Below are positions 1-12,189 of a stretch of DNA of 64,000 nucleotides, in pieces. Each line of letters opens with the position of its first letter. Position 1 is the first letter of the stretch. Below the pieces are notes generated by a model. The model had not been told where the DNA came from and searched no databases. It saw only the letters and a list, made by a program, of their open reading frames with translations. Source of the DNA: Procambarus clarkii (lineage: Eukaryota > Arthropoda > Malacostraca > Decapoda > Cambaridae). The stretch covers positions 13,824,395 to 13,888,394 of the forward strand of contig NC_091230.1 in the NCBI RefSeq assembly GCF_040958095.1, in the 5' to 3' direction. The position numbers were made by a program, and so were the translations under genes.

Positions 1-367
1 TAAAATCTTACGTTATCTTGCGTCCCAGTGTTACGAGGGATGGGGTATGAAGAGCGCCTGAAGGAACTGTGCCTTACGACACGAGAAAAGAGAAGGGAGA
101 GGGGGGATATGATAGGAACGTATAAAATACTTAGGGGGATTGACAGAGTGGACAGACGAAATGTTCACACGGAATAGTAACAGAACGAGGGGACATGGAT
201 GGAAGCTGGAAACTCAGACGAGTCACAGAGATGTTAGGAAGTTTTCTTTTAGCGTGAGAGTATTGGGAAAATGGAATGCACTTAAGGAACAGGTTGTGGA
301 AGCAATTACTATTCATAATTTTAAAACCAGGTATGATAGGGAAATGGGACAGGAGTCATTGCTGTAA
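1..367 (+). mobile_element. LINE-A RT C-terminal fragment and stop
   Basis: Cut by the left window edge. It reads VYEERLKELCL, RRERGDMIGTYKILRGIDRV and then, after a frameshift, TRGHGWKLETQTSHRDVRKF...FKTRYDREMGQ to TAA at 365-367. Followed by a 3' tail ending AATAGGTGAGTACACAC and a (TG)n tract. Confidence 0.8.
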
Positions 368-436
368 ACCGATGCTCGAAAGGCGGGATCCAAGAGTCAA
401 TGCTCGATCCTGTAGACACAAATAGGTGAGTACACA

Positions 437-478
437 CGTGTGTGTGTGTGTGTGTGTGTGTGAGTGCGTGCGCGCGCA
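437..478 (+). repeat. (TG)n microsatellite after LINE-A 3' end
   Basis: GTGTGTG run with a GCGC end. Confidence 0.85.
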
Positions 479-480
479 GC

Positions 481-1340
481 AGCAATACGCATTAGTGAAG
501 GACAACGTGCCATTGTATCAAGGGGAAACTTGACAATAAAACAACAACACTAAAGTTTTTCCTGGTGTTAAAAAAGATGTGATAATGAGACAATGTGGTG
601 CAGGGGACACGCGGAGTTAGGCTTAAGGCCGTCCCCCCCCCCCCCTTCAGGCCGGGAGGGGGGGGCCCCTCCTAACACCACCACAAATTCATCCCTTCCC
701 ACCTGCTGTAATTAATATGTTGCGTCGTGTGGAAGGTGCCGCGAGCCACGCCACTATGTTGGCACTATGGTTGTCACCTCCCCCCCCCCCAGGTGACACG
801 GGCCTACTATAGTGTCGCTCAACAACTGACCAATCAGCTCCGCCACCACAAACAAAGGTACTCTAGAAATAATGAACAGCGACGGGTTCCAATAGGAGGA
901 TAACTGGAGCGGGCGTCACGAGGTTGCCTCAGCTCCTGGGCCCCATACACACGACTTCACCAACACCCGCACGATGGCTATGGCTCCTTCATAAATATAC
1001 TCTATACACAAGCTTCCATCAACAATGGCTCTGTGACTCGTCATCTTCATCAATGATGAAGAGAGAGAGAGAGAAACATTTAGGATAGATTATAACTGGC
1101 TTAGTCTTCCCTAACTCACCCTTCCTCATATATTTTTTTTTTTGGGGGGGGGGTAAATAGGAATGAGAGGCATAGGTGAAGGGAAGTATAGAAGTGGGAA
1201 ATACAGTGAGAGGTATGAAAGCAGGCGGGCTGTCCGCCTTGCTGACACCATGTATACAGGTAGTACCTCTATGTGCACCAGCCTACACTCACGCAATACA
1301 CAATAGAATTTGGTACTTTCACTTTATAGTCCGGATTACA
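481..1340. other. no gene seen
   Basis: Mixed unique-looking sequence with C/G homopolymers and a (GA)7 tract at 1060. No domain-bearing frame. Confidence 0.5.
629..668. repeat. poly-C / poly-G hairpin
   Basis: A C13 run, TTCAGGCCGGGA, then a G-rich run ending GGCCCC; able to fold on itself. Confidence 0.6.
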
Positions 1341-1351
1341 ATATAGTACAT

Positions 1352-1485
1352 TAAAGACAGAAATCACAATAGCGTGATGCATCAAATGAACACAACATAG
1401 CTCAGTCGATTAAGGCAGCGTCTGGGATCCTCTCCGACCTAGGTTCGAACCCTCGTCACGACCCTTGTGGATTTGTTCATTAGTA
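1352..1485. mobile_element. SINE-3 copy with inverted tail at its 5' side
   Basis: ATAGCTCAGTCGATTAAGGC, GGTTCGAACCCTCGTCACGA and CCTTGTGGATTTGTTCATT in plus orientation; left of it GCGTGATGCATCAAATGAAC is the family tail inverted. Confidence 0.75.
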
Positions 1486-1551
1486 CATTAAGTGTCACCG
1501 TTACCTTGAGGTTACCCACTGTAACACCTGATTTACATGTGTGTAAACATT

Positions 1552-1801
1552 TGAGAACACTGACAGTGTGGGAGTGGGGAGAGAGAACACTGACAGTGTG
1601 GGAGTGGGGAGAGAGAACACTGACAGTGTGGGAGTGTGGGAGAGAACACTGACAGTGTGGGAGTGTGGGAGAGAGAACACTGACAGTGTGGGAGTGTGGG
1701 AGAGAACACTGACAGTGTGGGAGTGTGGGAGAGAACACTGACAGTGTGGGAGTGTGGGAGAGAGAGAACACTGACAGTGTGGGAGTGGGGGAGAGAGAGC
1801 A
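1552..1801 (+). repeat. minisatellite, 28-34 bp unit
   Basis: About 8-9 copies of GAGAACACTGACAGTGTGGG plus AGTG(T)GGG(A)GA. ACACTGACAGTGT is a near-palindrome. Confidence 0.9.
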
Positions 1802-2291
1802 CGGGAGGAGGGTGCTGAGGGAGGTGCTACCGACCAGAGGATGAGGTCCATTACCAGCAGTTGGCCGCCGTGGTCCTTATGATGCCCCAGCGGGCCCTGG
1901 GCGGCCCTGGGCGGCCCGGGCCATCAATGGAGGACGACCCCAGTATGTGTGGCTCTGGGGGTCACACCAGTCAAACATCACTCAGTGCCAGATTTACGAC
2001 CAGGTGGGGCTGTGGGGGAGACTGCCAGGTGGGGGGGAGGGCGAGGTGGGTGATGTGGGTGTGGCTGGGGGTGTGGGTGGGGGTGTCATGTGGGCGGGGG
2101 TGTGATGAACGTCTCTACAGATCACCTTTGCCTTTGAAGATGTTGACAGAACCAACGAAACAGTTGTTAGCATCAGGTCATATAAAATAAAAAATTAACA
2201 TTGGAGTGTGTCATCCTCTTATGTGAAGATCAAAAATAAAAGACATGCTAGAGTCCTTGATTTAACCCTTTGTCCCTTTGTGTGTGTCAGT

Positions 2292-2610
2292 GTTCACCTA
2301 GTTGTACTTGCGGGGGTTGAGCTCTGCTCTTTCGGCCCGCCTCTCAACTGTCAATCAACTGTTTCTACTACTACTATTTTTTACACACACACACACACAC
2401 ACACTGACTTATGTGGGAGTGTGGGTGTGGACACACGCCCGAGGAAGCAGCCCGTGGCAGCTGACTAACTCCCAGGTACATATTTACTGCTAGGTAACAG
2501 GGGCATAGGGCGAAAGAAACTCTGCCCATCGTTTCTCGCCGGCGCCTGGGATCGAACGCGGGACAACAGGATCACGTGTCCAGCGTGCTGTCCGCTCGGC
2601 CGGCCGGCTC
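2292..2610 (-). mobile_element. SINE-1 with LINE-A tail and tRNA-like head
   Basis: The minus-strand head at 2537-2610 has a GGCCGAGCGGACAGC A box and a GTTCGATCCC-like B box (mutated). The body contains the CTAGCAGTAAATATGTACCT block. The tail (2292-2345) is the LINE-A 3' end. An (AC)n tract lies inside. Confidence 0.85.
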
Positions 2611-2632
2611 TCTGTGTGCGTGTGTGTATATA

Positions 2633-2893
2633 TTCACCTAGTTGTGCTTGCAGGAGTTGAGCTCTGGCTCTTTCGCCCCGCCTCTCAACCAACTGTCAAT
2701 CAACTTTTTTTTTCCACACACCCAGGAAGTAGACCGTAGCAGCTGTCTAACTCCTAGGTACCTATTTACTGCTAGGTGAACAGTTGCATCACGGTAAAGG
2801 AAACTCTGCCTATTCGTTTTCGCCATCGCCGGACATCGATCTCCGGACCACAGAACTATGAATCCCGAGCGCTGTCCATTCAGCCGTCAGGCC
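2633..2893 (-). mobile_element. SINE-1 copy
   Basis: The LINE-A-like tail at 2633-2705, the body block ACTCCTAGGTACCTATTTAC, and a decayed tRNA-like head to about 2893. Confidence 0.8.
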
Positions 2894-3030
2894 CCCCCAT
2901 ATAAATAGAGGTCAGATAAATTAATATATCCCATATTTAATTATTAACCTCTTCGTAACTCTGGTACAAAGTTCATCCAACTGAATTGTCATTGGTTAAG
3001 TAGGCCTACAAAAATTAACATCATAAAATG

Positions 3031-6000
3031 GACACCACACTGGTGTAGAGACCACGAGGACACCACACACTCGTGTAGAGACCACGAGGACACCACACAC
3101 TCGTGTAGAGACCGCGAGGACACCACACACTCGTGTAGAGACCGCGAGGACACCACACACTCGTGTAGAGACCGCGAGGACACCACACACTCGTGTAGAG
3201 ACCGCGAGGACACCACACACTCGTGTAGAGACCGCGAGGACACCACACACTCGTGTAGAGACCGCGAGGACACCACACACTCGTGTAGAGACCGCGAGGA
3301 CACCACACACTCGTGTAGAGACCGCGAGGACACCACACACTCGTGTAGAGACCGCGAGGACACCACACACTCGTGTAGAGACCGCGAGGACACCACACAC
3401 TCGTGTAGAGACCGCGAGGACACCACACACTCGTGTAGAGACCGCGAGGACACCACACACTCGTGTAGAGACCGCGAGGACACCACACACTCGTGTAGAG
3501 ACCGCGAGGACACCACACACTCGTGTAGAGACCGCGAGGACACCACACACTCGTGTAGAGACCGCGAGGACACCACACACTCGTGTAGAGACCGCGAGGA
3601 CACCACACACTCGTGTAGAGACCGCGAGGACACCACACACTCGTGTAGAGACCGCGAGGACACCACACACTCGGGTAGAGACCGCGAGGACACCACACAC
3701 TCGGGTAGAGACCGCGAGGACACCACACACTCGGGTAGAGACCGCGAGGACACCACACACTCGGGTAGAGACCGCGAGGACACCACACACTCGGGTAGAG
3801 ACCGCGAGGACACCACACACTCGGGTAGAGACCGCGAGGACACCACACACTCGGGTAGAGACCGCGAGGACACCACACACTCGGGTAGAGACCGCGAGGA
3901 CACCACCCACTCTGGTAGAGACCGCGAGGACACCACCCACTCGGGTAGAGACCGCGAGGACACCACCCACTCGGGTAGAGACCGCGAGGACACCACCCAC
4001 TCGGGTAGAGACCGCGAGGACACCACCCACTCGGGTAGAGACCGCGAGGACACCACCCACTCGGGTAGAGACCGCGAGGACACCACCCACTCGGGTAGAG
4101 ACCGCGAGGACACCACCCACTCGGGTAGAGACCGCGAGGACACCACCCACTCGGGTAGAGACCGCGAGGACACCACCCACTCGGGTAGAGACCGCGAGGA
4201 CACCACCCACTCGGGTAGAGACCGCGAGGACACCACCCACTCGGGTAGAGACCGCGAGGACACCACCCACTCGGGTAGAGACCGCGAGGACACCACCCAC
4301 TCGGGTAGAGACCGCGAGGACACCACCCACTCGGGTAGAGACCGCGAGGACACCACCCACTCGGGTAGAGACCGCGAGGACACCACCCACTCGAGTAGAG
4401 ACCGCGAGGACACCACACTCGTGTAGAGACCGCGAGGACACCACACTCCTCGTGTAGAGACCGCGAGGACACCACACTCCTCGTGTAGAGACCGCGAGGA
4501 CACCACCCACTCGTGTAGAAACCGCGAGGACACCACCCACTCGTGTAGAAACCGCGAGGACACCACACTCGTCGTGTAGAGACCGCGAGGACACCACACT
4601 CGTCGTGTAGAGACCGCGAGGACACCACACTCGTCGTGTAGAGACCGCGAGGACACCACACTCGTCGTGTAGAGACCGCGAGGACACCACACTCGTCGTG
4701 TAGAGACCGCGAGGACACCACACTCGTCGTGTAGAGACCGCGAGGACACCACACTCGTCGTGTAGAGACCGCGAGGACACCACACTCGTCGTGTAGAGAC
4801 CGCGAGGACACCACACTCCTCGTGTAGAGACCGCGAGGACACCACACTCCTCGTGTAGAGACCGCGAGGACACCACACTCCTCGTGTAGAGACCGCGAGG
4901 ACACCACACTCCTCGTGTAGAGACCGCGAGGACACCACACTCGTGTAGAGACCACGAGGACACCACACTCCTCGTGTACAGACCACGAGGACACCACACA
5001 CTCGTGTACAGACCACGAGGACACCACACACTCGGTTGGAGACCACGAGGACACCACACACTCGTGTAGAGACCACGAGGACACCCCACTCCTCGTGTAG
5101 ACCACCACACACTCGTGTAGAGACCACGAGGACACCACACACTCGGGTGGAGACCACGAGGACACCTCACACTCGTGTAGAGACCACGAGGACACCCCAC
5201 TCCTCGTGTAGACCACCACACACTCGTGTAGAGACCACGAGGACACCACACACTCGTGTAGAGATCACGAGGACACCACACACTCGTGTAGAGACCACGA
5301 GGACACCACACACTCGTGTAGAGACCACGAGGACACTATACACTCGTGTAGAGACCGCGAGGACACCACACTCCTCGTGTAGAGACCGCGAGGACACCAC
5401 ACACTCGTGTACAGACCACGAGGACACCACACACTCTTGTACAGACCGCGAGGACACCACCCACTCGTGTAGAGACCGCGAGGACACCACACACTCGTGT
5501 AGAGACCGCGAGGACACCACACTCCTCGTGTAGAGACCGCGAGGACACCACACTCCTCGTGTAGAGACCGCGAGGACACCACACTCCTCGTGTAGAGACC
5601 GCGAGGACACCACACTCCTCGTGTAGAGACCGCGAGGACACCACACTCCTCGTGTAGAGACCGCGAGGACACCACACTCGTCGTGTAGAGACCGCGAGGA
5701 CACCACACTCGTCGTGTAGAGACCGCGAGGACACCACACTCCTCGTGTAGAGACCGCGAGGACACCACACTCCTCGTGTAGAGACCGCGAGGACACCACA
5801 CTCCTCGTGTAGAGACCGCGAGGACACCACACTCCTCGTGTAGAGACCGCGAGGACACCACACTCGTGTAGAGACCACGAGGACACCACACTCCTCGTGT
5901 ACAGACCACGAGGACACCACACACTCGTGTACAGACCACGAGGACACCACACACTCGGTTGGAGACCACGAGGACACCACACACTCGTGTAGAGACCACG

Positions 6001-7760
6001 AGGACACCCCACTCCTCGTGTAGACCACCACACACTCGTGTAGAGACCACGAGGACACCACACACTCGGGTGGAGACCACGAGGACACCTCACACTCGGG
6101 TAGAGACCACGAGGACACCCCACTCCTCGTGTAGACCACCACACACTCGTGTAGAGACCACGAGGACACCACACACTCGTGTAGAGATCACGAGGACACC
6201 ACACACTCGTGTAGAGACCACGAGGACACCACACACTCGTGTAGAGACCACGAGGACACTATACACTCGTGTAGAGACCGCGAGGACACCACACTCCTCG
6301 TGTAGAGACCGCGAGGACACCACACACTCGTGTACAGACCACGAGGACACCACACACTCTTGTACAGACCGCGAGGACACCACCCACTCGTGTAGAGACC
6401 GCGAGGACACCACACACTCGTGTAGAGACCGCGAGGACACCACACTCCTCGTGTAGAGACCGCGAGGACACCACACTCCTCGTGTAGAGACCGCGAGGAC
6501 ACCACACTCCTCGTGTAGAGACCGCGAGGACACCACACTCCTCGTGTAGAGACCGCGAGGACACCACACTCCTCGTGTAGAGACCGCGAGGACACCACAC
6601 TCCTCGTGTAGAGACCGCGAGGACACCACACTCCTCGTGTAGAGACCGCGAGGACACCACACTCCTCGTGTAGAGACCGCGAGGACACCACACTCCTCGT
6701 GTAGAGACCGCGAGGACACCACACTCCTCGTGTAGAGACCGCGAGGACACCACACTCCTCGTGTAGAGACCGCGAGGACACCACACTCCTCGTGTAGAGA
6801 CCGCGAGGACACCACACTCCTCGTGTAGAGACCGCGAGGACACCACACTCCTCGTGTAGAGACCGCGAGGACACCACACTCCTCGTGTAGAGACCGCGAG
6901 GACACCACACTCCTCGTGTAGAGACCGCGAGGACACCACACTCCTCGTGTAGAGACCGCGAGGACACCACACTCCTCGTGTAGAGACCGCGAGGACACCA
7001 CACTCCTCGTGTAGAGACCGCGAGGACACCACACTCCTCGTGTAGAGACCGCGAGGACACCACACTCCTCGTGTAGAGACCGCGAGGACACCACACTCCT
7101 CGTGTAGAGACCGCGAGGACACCACACTCCTCGTGTAGAGACCGCGAGGACACCACACTCCTCGTGTAGAGACCGCGAGGACACCACACTCCTCGTGTAG
7201 AGACCGCGAGGACACCACACTCCTCGTGTAGAGACCGCGAGGACACCACACTCCTCGTGTAGAGACCGCGAGGACACCACACTCCTCGTGTAGAGACCGC
7301 GAGGACACCACACTCCTCGTGTAGAGACCGCGAGGACACCACACTCCTCGTGTAGAGACCGCGAGGACACCACACTCCTCGTGTAGAGACCGCGAGGACA
7401 CCACACTCCTCGTGTAGAGACCGCGAGGACACCACACACTCGTGTACAGACCACGAGGACACCACACACTCGGGTGGAGACCACGAGGACACTACACACT
7501 CGTGTAGAGACCACGAGGACACCACACACTCGTGTAGAGACCACGAGGACACCCCACTCCTCGTGTAGACCACCACACACTCGTGTAGAGACCACGAGGA
7601 CACCACACACTCGTGTAGAGACCACGAGGACACCACACACTCGTGTAGAGACCACGAGGACACCACACACTCGGATAGAGACCACGAGGACACCACCCAC
7701 TCGTGTAGAGACCACGAGGACACCACCCACTCGTGTAGAGACCACGAGCACACCACACAG
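3031..7760. repeat. 4.7-kb minisatellite, units of 28/30/31 bp
   Basis: About 155 units built on CACCACACACTCGTGTAGAG plus ACCGCGAGGA. Sub-blocks: TCGTGTAG 30-mers (3061-3660), TCGGGTAG (3661-3900), CACCCACTCGGG (3901-4400), 31-mers with ACTCGTCGTG (4561-4800) or ACTCCTCGTG (6430-7430), and mixed ACCACGAGG units at the edges and at 4930-5340 and 5860-6270. Each unit can form CTCGTG/CACGAG hairpins. All three minus frames are open over much of the array because the units lack stops. No unique coding sequence was seen. Confidence 0.97.
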
Positions 7761-8200
7761 AGGACACACGAGACCCGACATGAAGTCCTCAGCCAGTCGC
7801 TCTCAGCTAGTCCCTTTAACGCCAAACAAAACAATAATACATGTCGTAATTCAATTTTATTTCCATCATTGGGTCTGCAACGCTGCGAAAGGCTGTTGCC
7901 ACGCTGGCAAAATGACGTTTCCATTTGCCATGTTTTTTTTGCCACGGTGCTTTAGGGCTGGTCAAAGGCGATTACAAAATAATGCAGCCCTCTACACGCC
8001 ATAAATGGTTAGTTATTGTAGAGTTACCTCCATCAGAGGTCACTTTACTGACTCTGCTTCTAGCCGCGACTTTACCTGGCTATCTTTGTAACCCCCATTC
8101 TCCCTTTAATATTACAATACTCGGATGGTTTAATTTTTACTAATGTGGCGTTTTTAGCAGAATGGTGTATTGTATTAGAGGTCCGGCTAGTGTAGAGGAC
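7761..8200. other. no gene seen
   Basis: Unique-looking sequence after the minisatellite. A frame (7761-8004) is an extension of the repeat frame and carries no domain. Confidence 0.5.
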
Positions 8201-8202
8201 GT

Positions 8203-8371
8203 TGTTGTTATAGATTTAGCTACTTGGAACAAGTTCCAAGCAGCACGGGGTATGGTTAGCCCGTAACTTACCTGGCACAGGAGCGGGGCAAGTAGCACGG
8301 GCTATGGTGAGCCCGTAACTTACCTGGCACAGGAGCGGGGCAAGTAGCATGGGCTATGGTTAGCCTGTAGA
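8203..8371 (+). repeat. dispersed repeat R1, tandem 52-bp units
   Basis: Units share AGCACGGGCTATGGTGAGCC and ACTTACCTGGCACAGGAGCG. Unit starts at about 8238, 8290 and 8342. ACGGGCT...AGCCCGT is a 7-bp inverted repeat. Confidence 0.8.
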
Positions 8372-8523
8372 GGACGGGCTGCCCTCTCGTGATATATACT
8401 TATCACGCCTGGTACAGCTGTCCCTCACCAGGCTCCAGAGTGTGGCGGACAGGTGTGACCAGCTCAACTGTCCACATGTAGTGCAGCAACATGTAAGGTA
8501 GAGTGAGCAGCTGCCCAGCTTGC

Positions 8524-8664
8524 CTTGAGGTTACCTTAAGGTGCTTCCGGGGCTTAGCGTCCCCGCGGCCCGGTCGTCGACCAGGGCTCCTGGTTGTTGG
8601 ACTGATCAACCACGATGTTAGACGCGGCTGCTCGCAGCCTGACGTATGAGTCACAGCCTGGTTG
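8524..8664 (-). mobile_element. SINE-1c tail fragment
   Basis: CTTGAGGTTACCTTAAGGTG and CCCCGCGGCCCGGTCGTCGA match the SINE-1b tail; the rest (GCTGCTCGCAGCCTGACGTA) matches 36.7 and 42.3 kb. Confidence 0.7.
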
Positions 8665-8984
8665 AAGTTTGCACTACATGTACACACAATGAGGCCTCAG
8701 TCAACGCTACTCATGTACCAGTCCGTCCTCGCATACAATGATCCAAGCTCGTTAATCCAGCCGCCAACCCAGCTGTTTATGAGTGAAAAGCGGTTTACAC
8801 ACGACTCACAACTGATGACGTCCGAACACTTCAGGAACAAGTGCTTCGCTCTCGTCCTCTGTTCGAACCATAATTCTATAAATGCTTCACCCAAGTACTT
8901 CAAATACATATAATCGTCAATAGAACCTAAACGCCTAGCCTAACCTACGCCTAACTAGACATAGAATTTTTAAGTATAATATTA

Positions 8985-10035
8985 GTTTATATATGAGAAC
9001 AACCCAATTTTTAATACCCAGTATGTTAAAATGCAGACTTGCACAGTCTGTATATACAACATCTCCATTTTGTTTTTCTTCTAGAGCTTCTGTGATTTTG
9101 GTTGAGTAACTGTGACAGGATCTGCCCGCTCTAAATCCATGTTGTCCTGGGTTGTGCAACTCATTGTTTTCCATAAAACTATAAATTTGGTTCCTAATCA
9201 CTCTTTCAAAAACTTTTATGTGTAATGTTAGTGCAACTGGCCTATAATTTTTTGCCAAGACTTTACTACCCCCCTTGTGCAGAGGAGCTATATCTGCAGA
9301 TTTAAGTGCTGCTGGTATCTCCCCTGCATCCAGGCTCTTTCTCCATATTACGCTGAGTGCTCTCGCTACTGGTACTTTACATTTCTTTATGAATATTGAA
9401 TTCCATGAGTCCGGCCCAAGAGCAGAGTGCATAGGCATATTGTCAATTTCTCTTTCAAAGTCTTCCGAGTTCGTGTTAATATCTGTTATATTATCTGCAG
9501 CTTGAATGTCATTCATAAAGAAGCTGTCTGGGTCATCAACTTTCATGTTGTTTATTGGTGTGCTAAACATAGCCTCATACTGGCCTCTTAGAATTTCACT
9601 AATCTCTTTGTTGTCCTCTGTGTACGTACCTTCAGTTGTAATTAACGGTCCAATACTGGTCGAGGTTTTTGATTTTGCGTATGTGAACAAATATTTTGGA
9701 TTTTCTTTCTCTCTTGTATAGCTTTCTGTTCCAATTCCATTTCCTTAGACTCGTATGATCGCTTCAACGTTTGTTCTATTTCTTCGATCTCCCTGCTTAG
9801 GCTTATTTTCCTTACTTGTGATAGTTGTGTCTGCCTAAGCATTTCAGTTATTTTTTTCCTTCTCCTGTACAGTGGTCTGCGTTCTCTTTCTAGAGTGGTC
9901 CTCTTTCTGCCCCTCCTCACAGGCACGTGTTTCAAGCAGACCTTGTAAGCTTCAGCTGTCAGTTGAGCTATTCCCTGTGTGGGAGTTCTGTCACTAAAGA
10001 CCGTCTCCCATTGAATGTTTGCAGCCTAGTGTGAG
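8985..10035 (-). mobile_element. LINE-B fragment: endonuclease-RT linker and RT fingers
   Basis: Two frames joined by a frameshift near 9690. The basic linker has RRKKITEMLRQTQLSQ; the RT fingers have MPMHSALGPDSWNSIFIKKC, ADIAPLHKGGSKVLAKNYRP and HNPGQHGFRAGRSCHSYST. The copy stops at the start of motif A (VYTDCAS). This is the part deleted from the 39-42 kb copy. Confidence 0.8.
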
Positions 10036-10084
10036 GACGGATTGCCTGGGGAGGACAACCCAGATGTTATTCGTTTTATCTTGA

Positions 10085-11090
10085 CTTGTTTAAAACAATG
10101 AATCCTGTCTTATTTATCATATCTACTTTTAAAATTATGAATGGAGTTTGCTTCCACAACTGCTCCTTTAGTTCATTCAATTTTCCCACTACTCTTACGC
10201 TAAATGAAAACTTTAGAGCATATCTGACTCATCCGAATTTCCAGCTTCCACTTACCATCCCTGAACCCATGTTCAGGGATGTTGGTATTCATTATGAACT
10301 TTTCGTCTATTTCCACTCTGTTCAATCCCCCCCCCCAGTATTTTTTTTTCGTTTTTCTTTTTTTTTTGAGATATATATACAAGAGTTGTTACATTCTTGT
10401 AGAGCCACTAGTACGCGTAGCGTTTCGGGCAGGTCCCTGGAATACGATCCCCGCCGCGAAGAATCGTTGCTGTCGTTGCGAATCGTTACTTTATATGTCT
10501 ATCATATCTCCCAGCTCCCTCCTTTTTTCTAATGTCAGGTTCATTTCTTTCAGGCGCTCTTCATACCCCATCCCTCGCAACTCTGAGACGAGCTTCGTCT
10601 CAAACTTCACAACCTTTCCAGTCTCCTTGTGTCTTCATGTGGGGGGGCTCCATGATGGGGCCGCATACTCTTAAGACCGGTCTCAAATAGGTAGTGTAAA
10701 GCGCTCTAAATGCCTCCTTACTTAGGTTCTTGAATGATGTTCTAACTTTTGCAAGCACAGAGTATGCTAGTGTCGTTATCCTATGTGTGTCTGGAGGTAG
10801 ATTTGGTGTTACGTCTACTCCCAGGTCTCTTTCTCGAATCGTCTCAAGTAGTGTTAGTTTCCCTTCAATGTGTAGTGCCCCTTTGGTCTTCTGTTTCCTA
10901 GGGCCATTTCCACCACTTTACACTTGCTCGTTTAACTCCAGTAGCAATTTCTCAGACCTTCTAACTTATTCACTTCTTGGAGGATCCTACAATCCACATC
11001 TGTCAACTTTTCTCATAAATTTAGCATCATCCGCAAACATCGACATATGGCTCAACTCCTGTAGACATGTCATTTACGTATATTAGAAAT
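10085..11090 (-). mobile_element. LINE-A RT fragment, interrupted by a SINE-2 piece
   Basis: The C-terminal region lies at 10.09-10.33 kb and the thumb/palm part at 10.52-11.09 kb, broken frames, minus strand. Between them (10331-10515) lies a SINE-2 fragment starting with a C/T-rich tract and GAGATATATATACAAGAGTT. Confidence 0.7.
10331..10515 (-). mobile_element. SINE-2 tail fragment inside LINE-A
   Basis: T-rich tract, GAGATATATATACAAGAGTT, GTAGCGTTTCGGGCAGGTCC and GGAATACGATCCCCGCC match the SINE-2 tail at 22.48-22.57 kb. Confidence 0.7.
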
Positions 11091-11099
11091 GGAAAAATT

Positions 11100-11358
11100 G
11101 TACTTACCTAATTGTGCTTGCGGGGGTTGAGCTCTAGATCTTTGGTCCCGCCTCTTAACCGTCAATCAACAGGTGTACAGGTTCCTGAGCCTATTGGGCT
11201 CTATCATATCTACACTTGAAACTGTGTATGGAGTCAGCCTCCACCACATCACTGCCTAATGCATTCCATTTGTCTACTACTCTGACACTGAAAAAATTCT
11301 TTCTAACGTCTCTATGGCTCATTTGGGCACTCAATTTCCACCTGTGTCCCCTAGTGCG
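11100..11358 (-). mobile_element. LINE-A 3' tail and C-terminal box
   Basis: TTGTGCTTGCGGGGGTTGAG to the codons for RTRGHRWKLSAQMSHRDVRK, with the stop in GCCTATTGGGC context; then a (TG)n tract. Confidence 0.75.
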
Positions 11359-11377
11359 TGCGTGCGTGCGTGCGTGC

Positions 11378-11427
<50 letters not shown>
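11359..11427 (+). repeat. (CGTG)n/(TG)n microsatellite
   Basis: GCGTGCGTGCGTGCGTGCGTG then (TG)n, inside the LINE-A C-terminal region. Confidence 0.9.
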
Positions 11428-11428
<1 letters not shown>

Positions 11429-11551
11429 GCTGACACAGTGATGTTACCTAGCTTCAGAATATGAGACAACTAGCAGAGTGCTTCAGTTAGGCGGTGTGAA
11501 GATGGTGCAGTAAGTACGGCGGTGGTGCCCCGGCACTAGAGGGAGGCTGGC

Positions 11552-11624
11552 ACTACGGGCTCACCATAGCCCGTGCTACTTGGAAAACTTTGTTCCAGGT
11601 AGTGAATCTTTAACAACAACAACA
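11552..11624 (-). repeat. dispersed repeat R1, inverse copy
   Basis: ACGGGCTCACCATAGCCCGT followed by GCTACTTGGAAAACTTTGTT and AATCTTTAACAACAACAAC. Confidence 0.75.
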
Positions 11625-11625
11625 T

Positions 11626-12070
11626 GGGGCGAAGTACCGCACGCTGACCACACGACCCACCTCAGTGTTGCATCATGCCACGCCTGCCCAGTACTCCTCT
11701 CAAGTACTCAATACCAAGATTGTGTGGAATGTGAGACGTAGCGCGTGTAGATGCCTCTGGCTAGCCTCCCTCAGGGCTACACGGTGATATTACTCAACAG
11801 TAACAATTATCATGCGAGTACCACCCTGGAAACACAAACCGAAACTGTCTCTATTTTCCGCTTGTTACAACTTGTAATAAAGTTGTTACATCTTGGCTTA
11901 ACGTGTTTATGACGTATTAGAACGTTGTTACAACTTGCTATATTGGTTGTTATAACTGGTTAGGTGTTAAAACTTGTTCGAACGTTGTATCAACGTCGTA
12001 GTTTCGGTGTGTGTTTGGCGGGCAGTCTCCGTCACCCACAGTCACAACACACCCACACCAACGACGGCAC
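11626..12070. other. no gene seen
   Basis: Contains several GTTGTTACAACTTG-like blocks (11870-11990) that look like a short anonymous repeat. Confidence 0.45.
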
Positions 12071-12154
12071 CGCTCCTGTGCCTGGTAAGTCCACTATGGG
12101 CTCACCATAGCCCGTGCTACTTGCAACTTGTTCAGAGTAGCTGAATCTTTAACA
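12071..12154 (-). repeat. dispersed repeat R1, inverse copy
   Basis: CGCTCCTGTGCCTGGTAAGT, GGGCTCACCATAGCCCGTGC and GTAGCTGAATCTTTAAC. Confidence 0.75.
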
Positions 12155-12189
12155 CACCCACCCACCCACACGCACACACACACACACAC

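Noticed and set aside
3031..7760. A CRISPR-like array
   Set aside because: Units are contiguous without unique spacers and the genome is eukaryotic.
2989..7945. Open frames of 270-770 codons in all minus frames over the 30-bp minisatellite
   Set aside because: The repeat unit lacks stops in several frames; the frames overlap, have no domain and end where the repeat ends.
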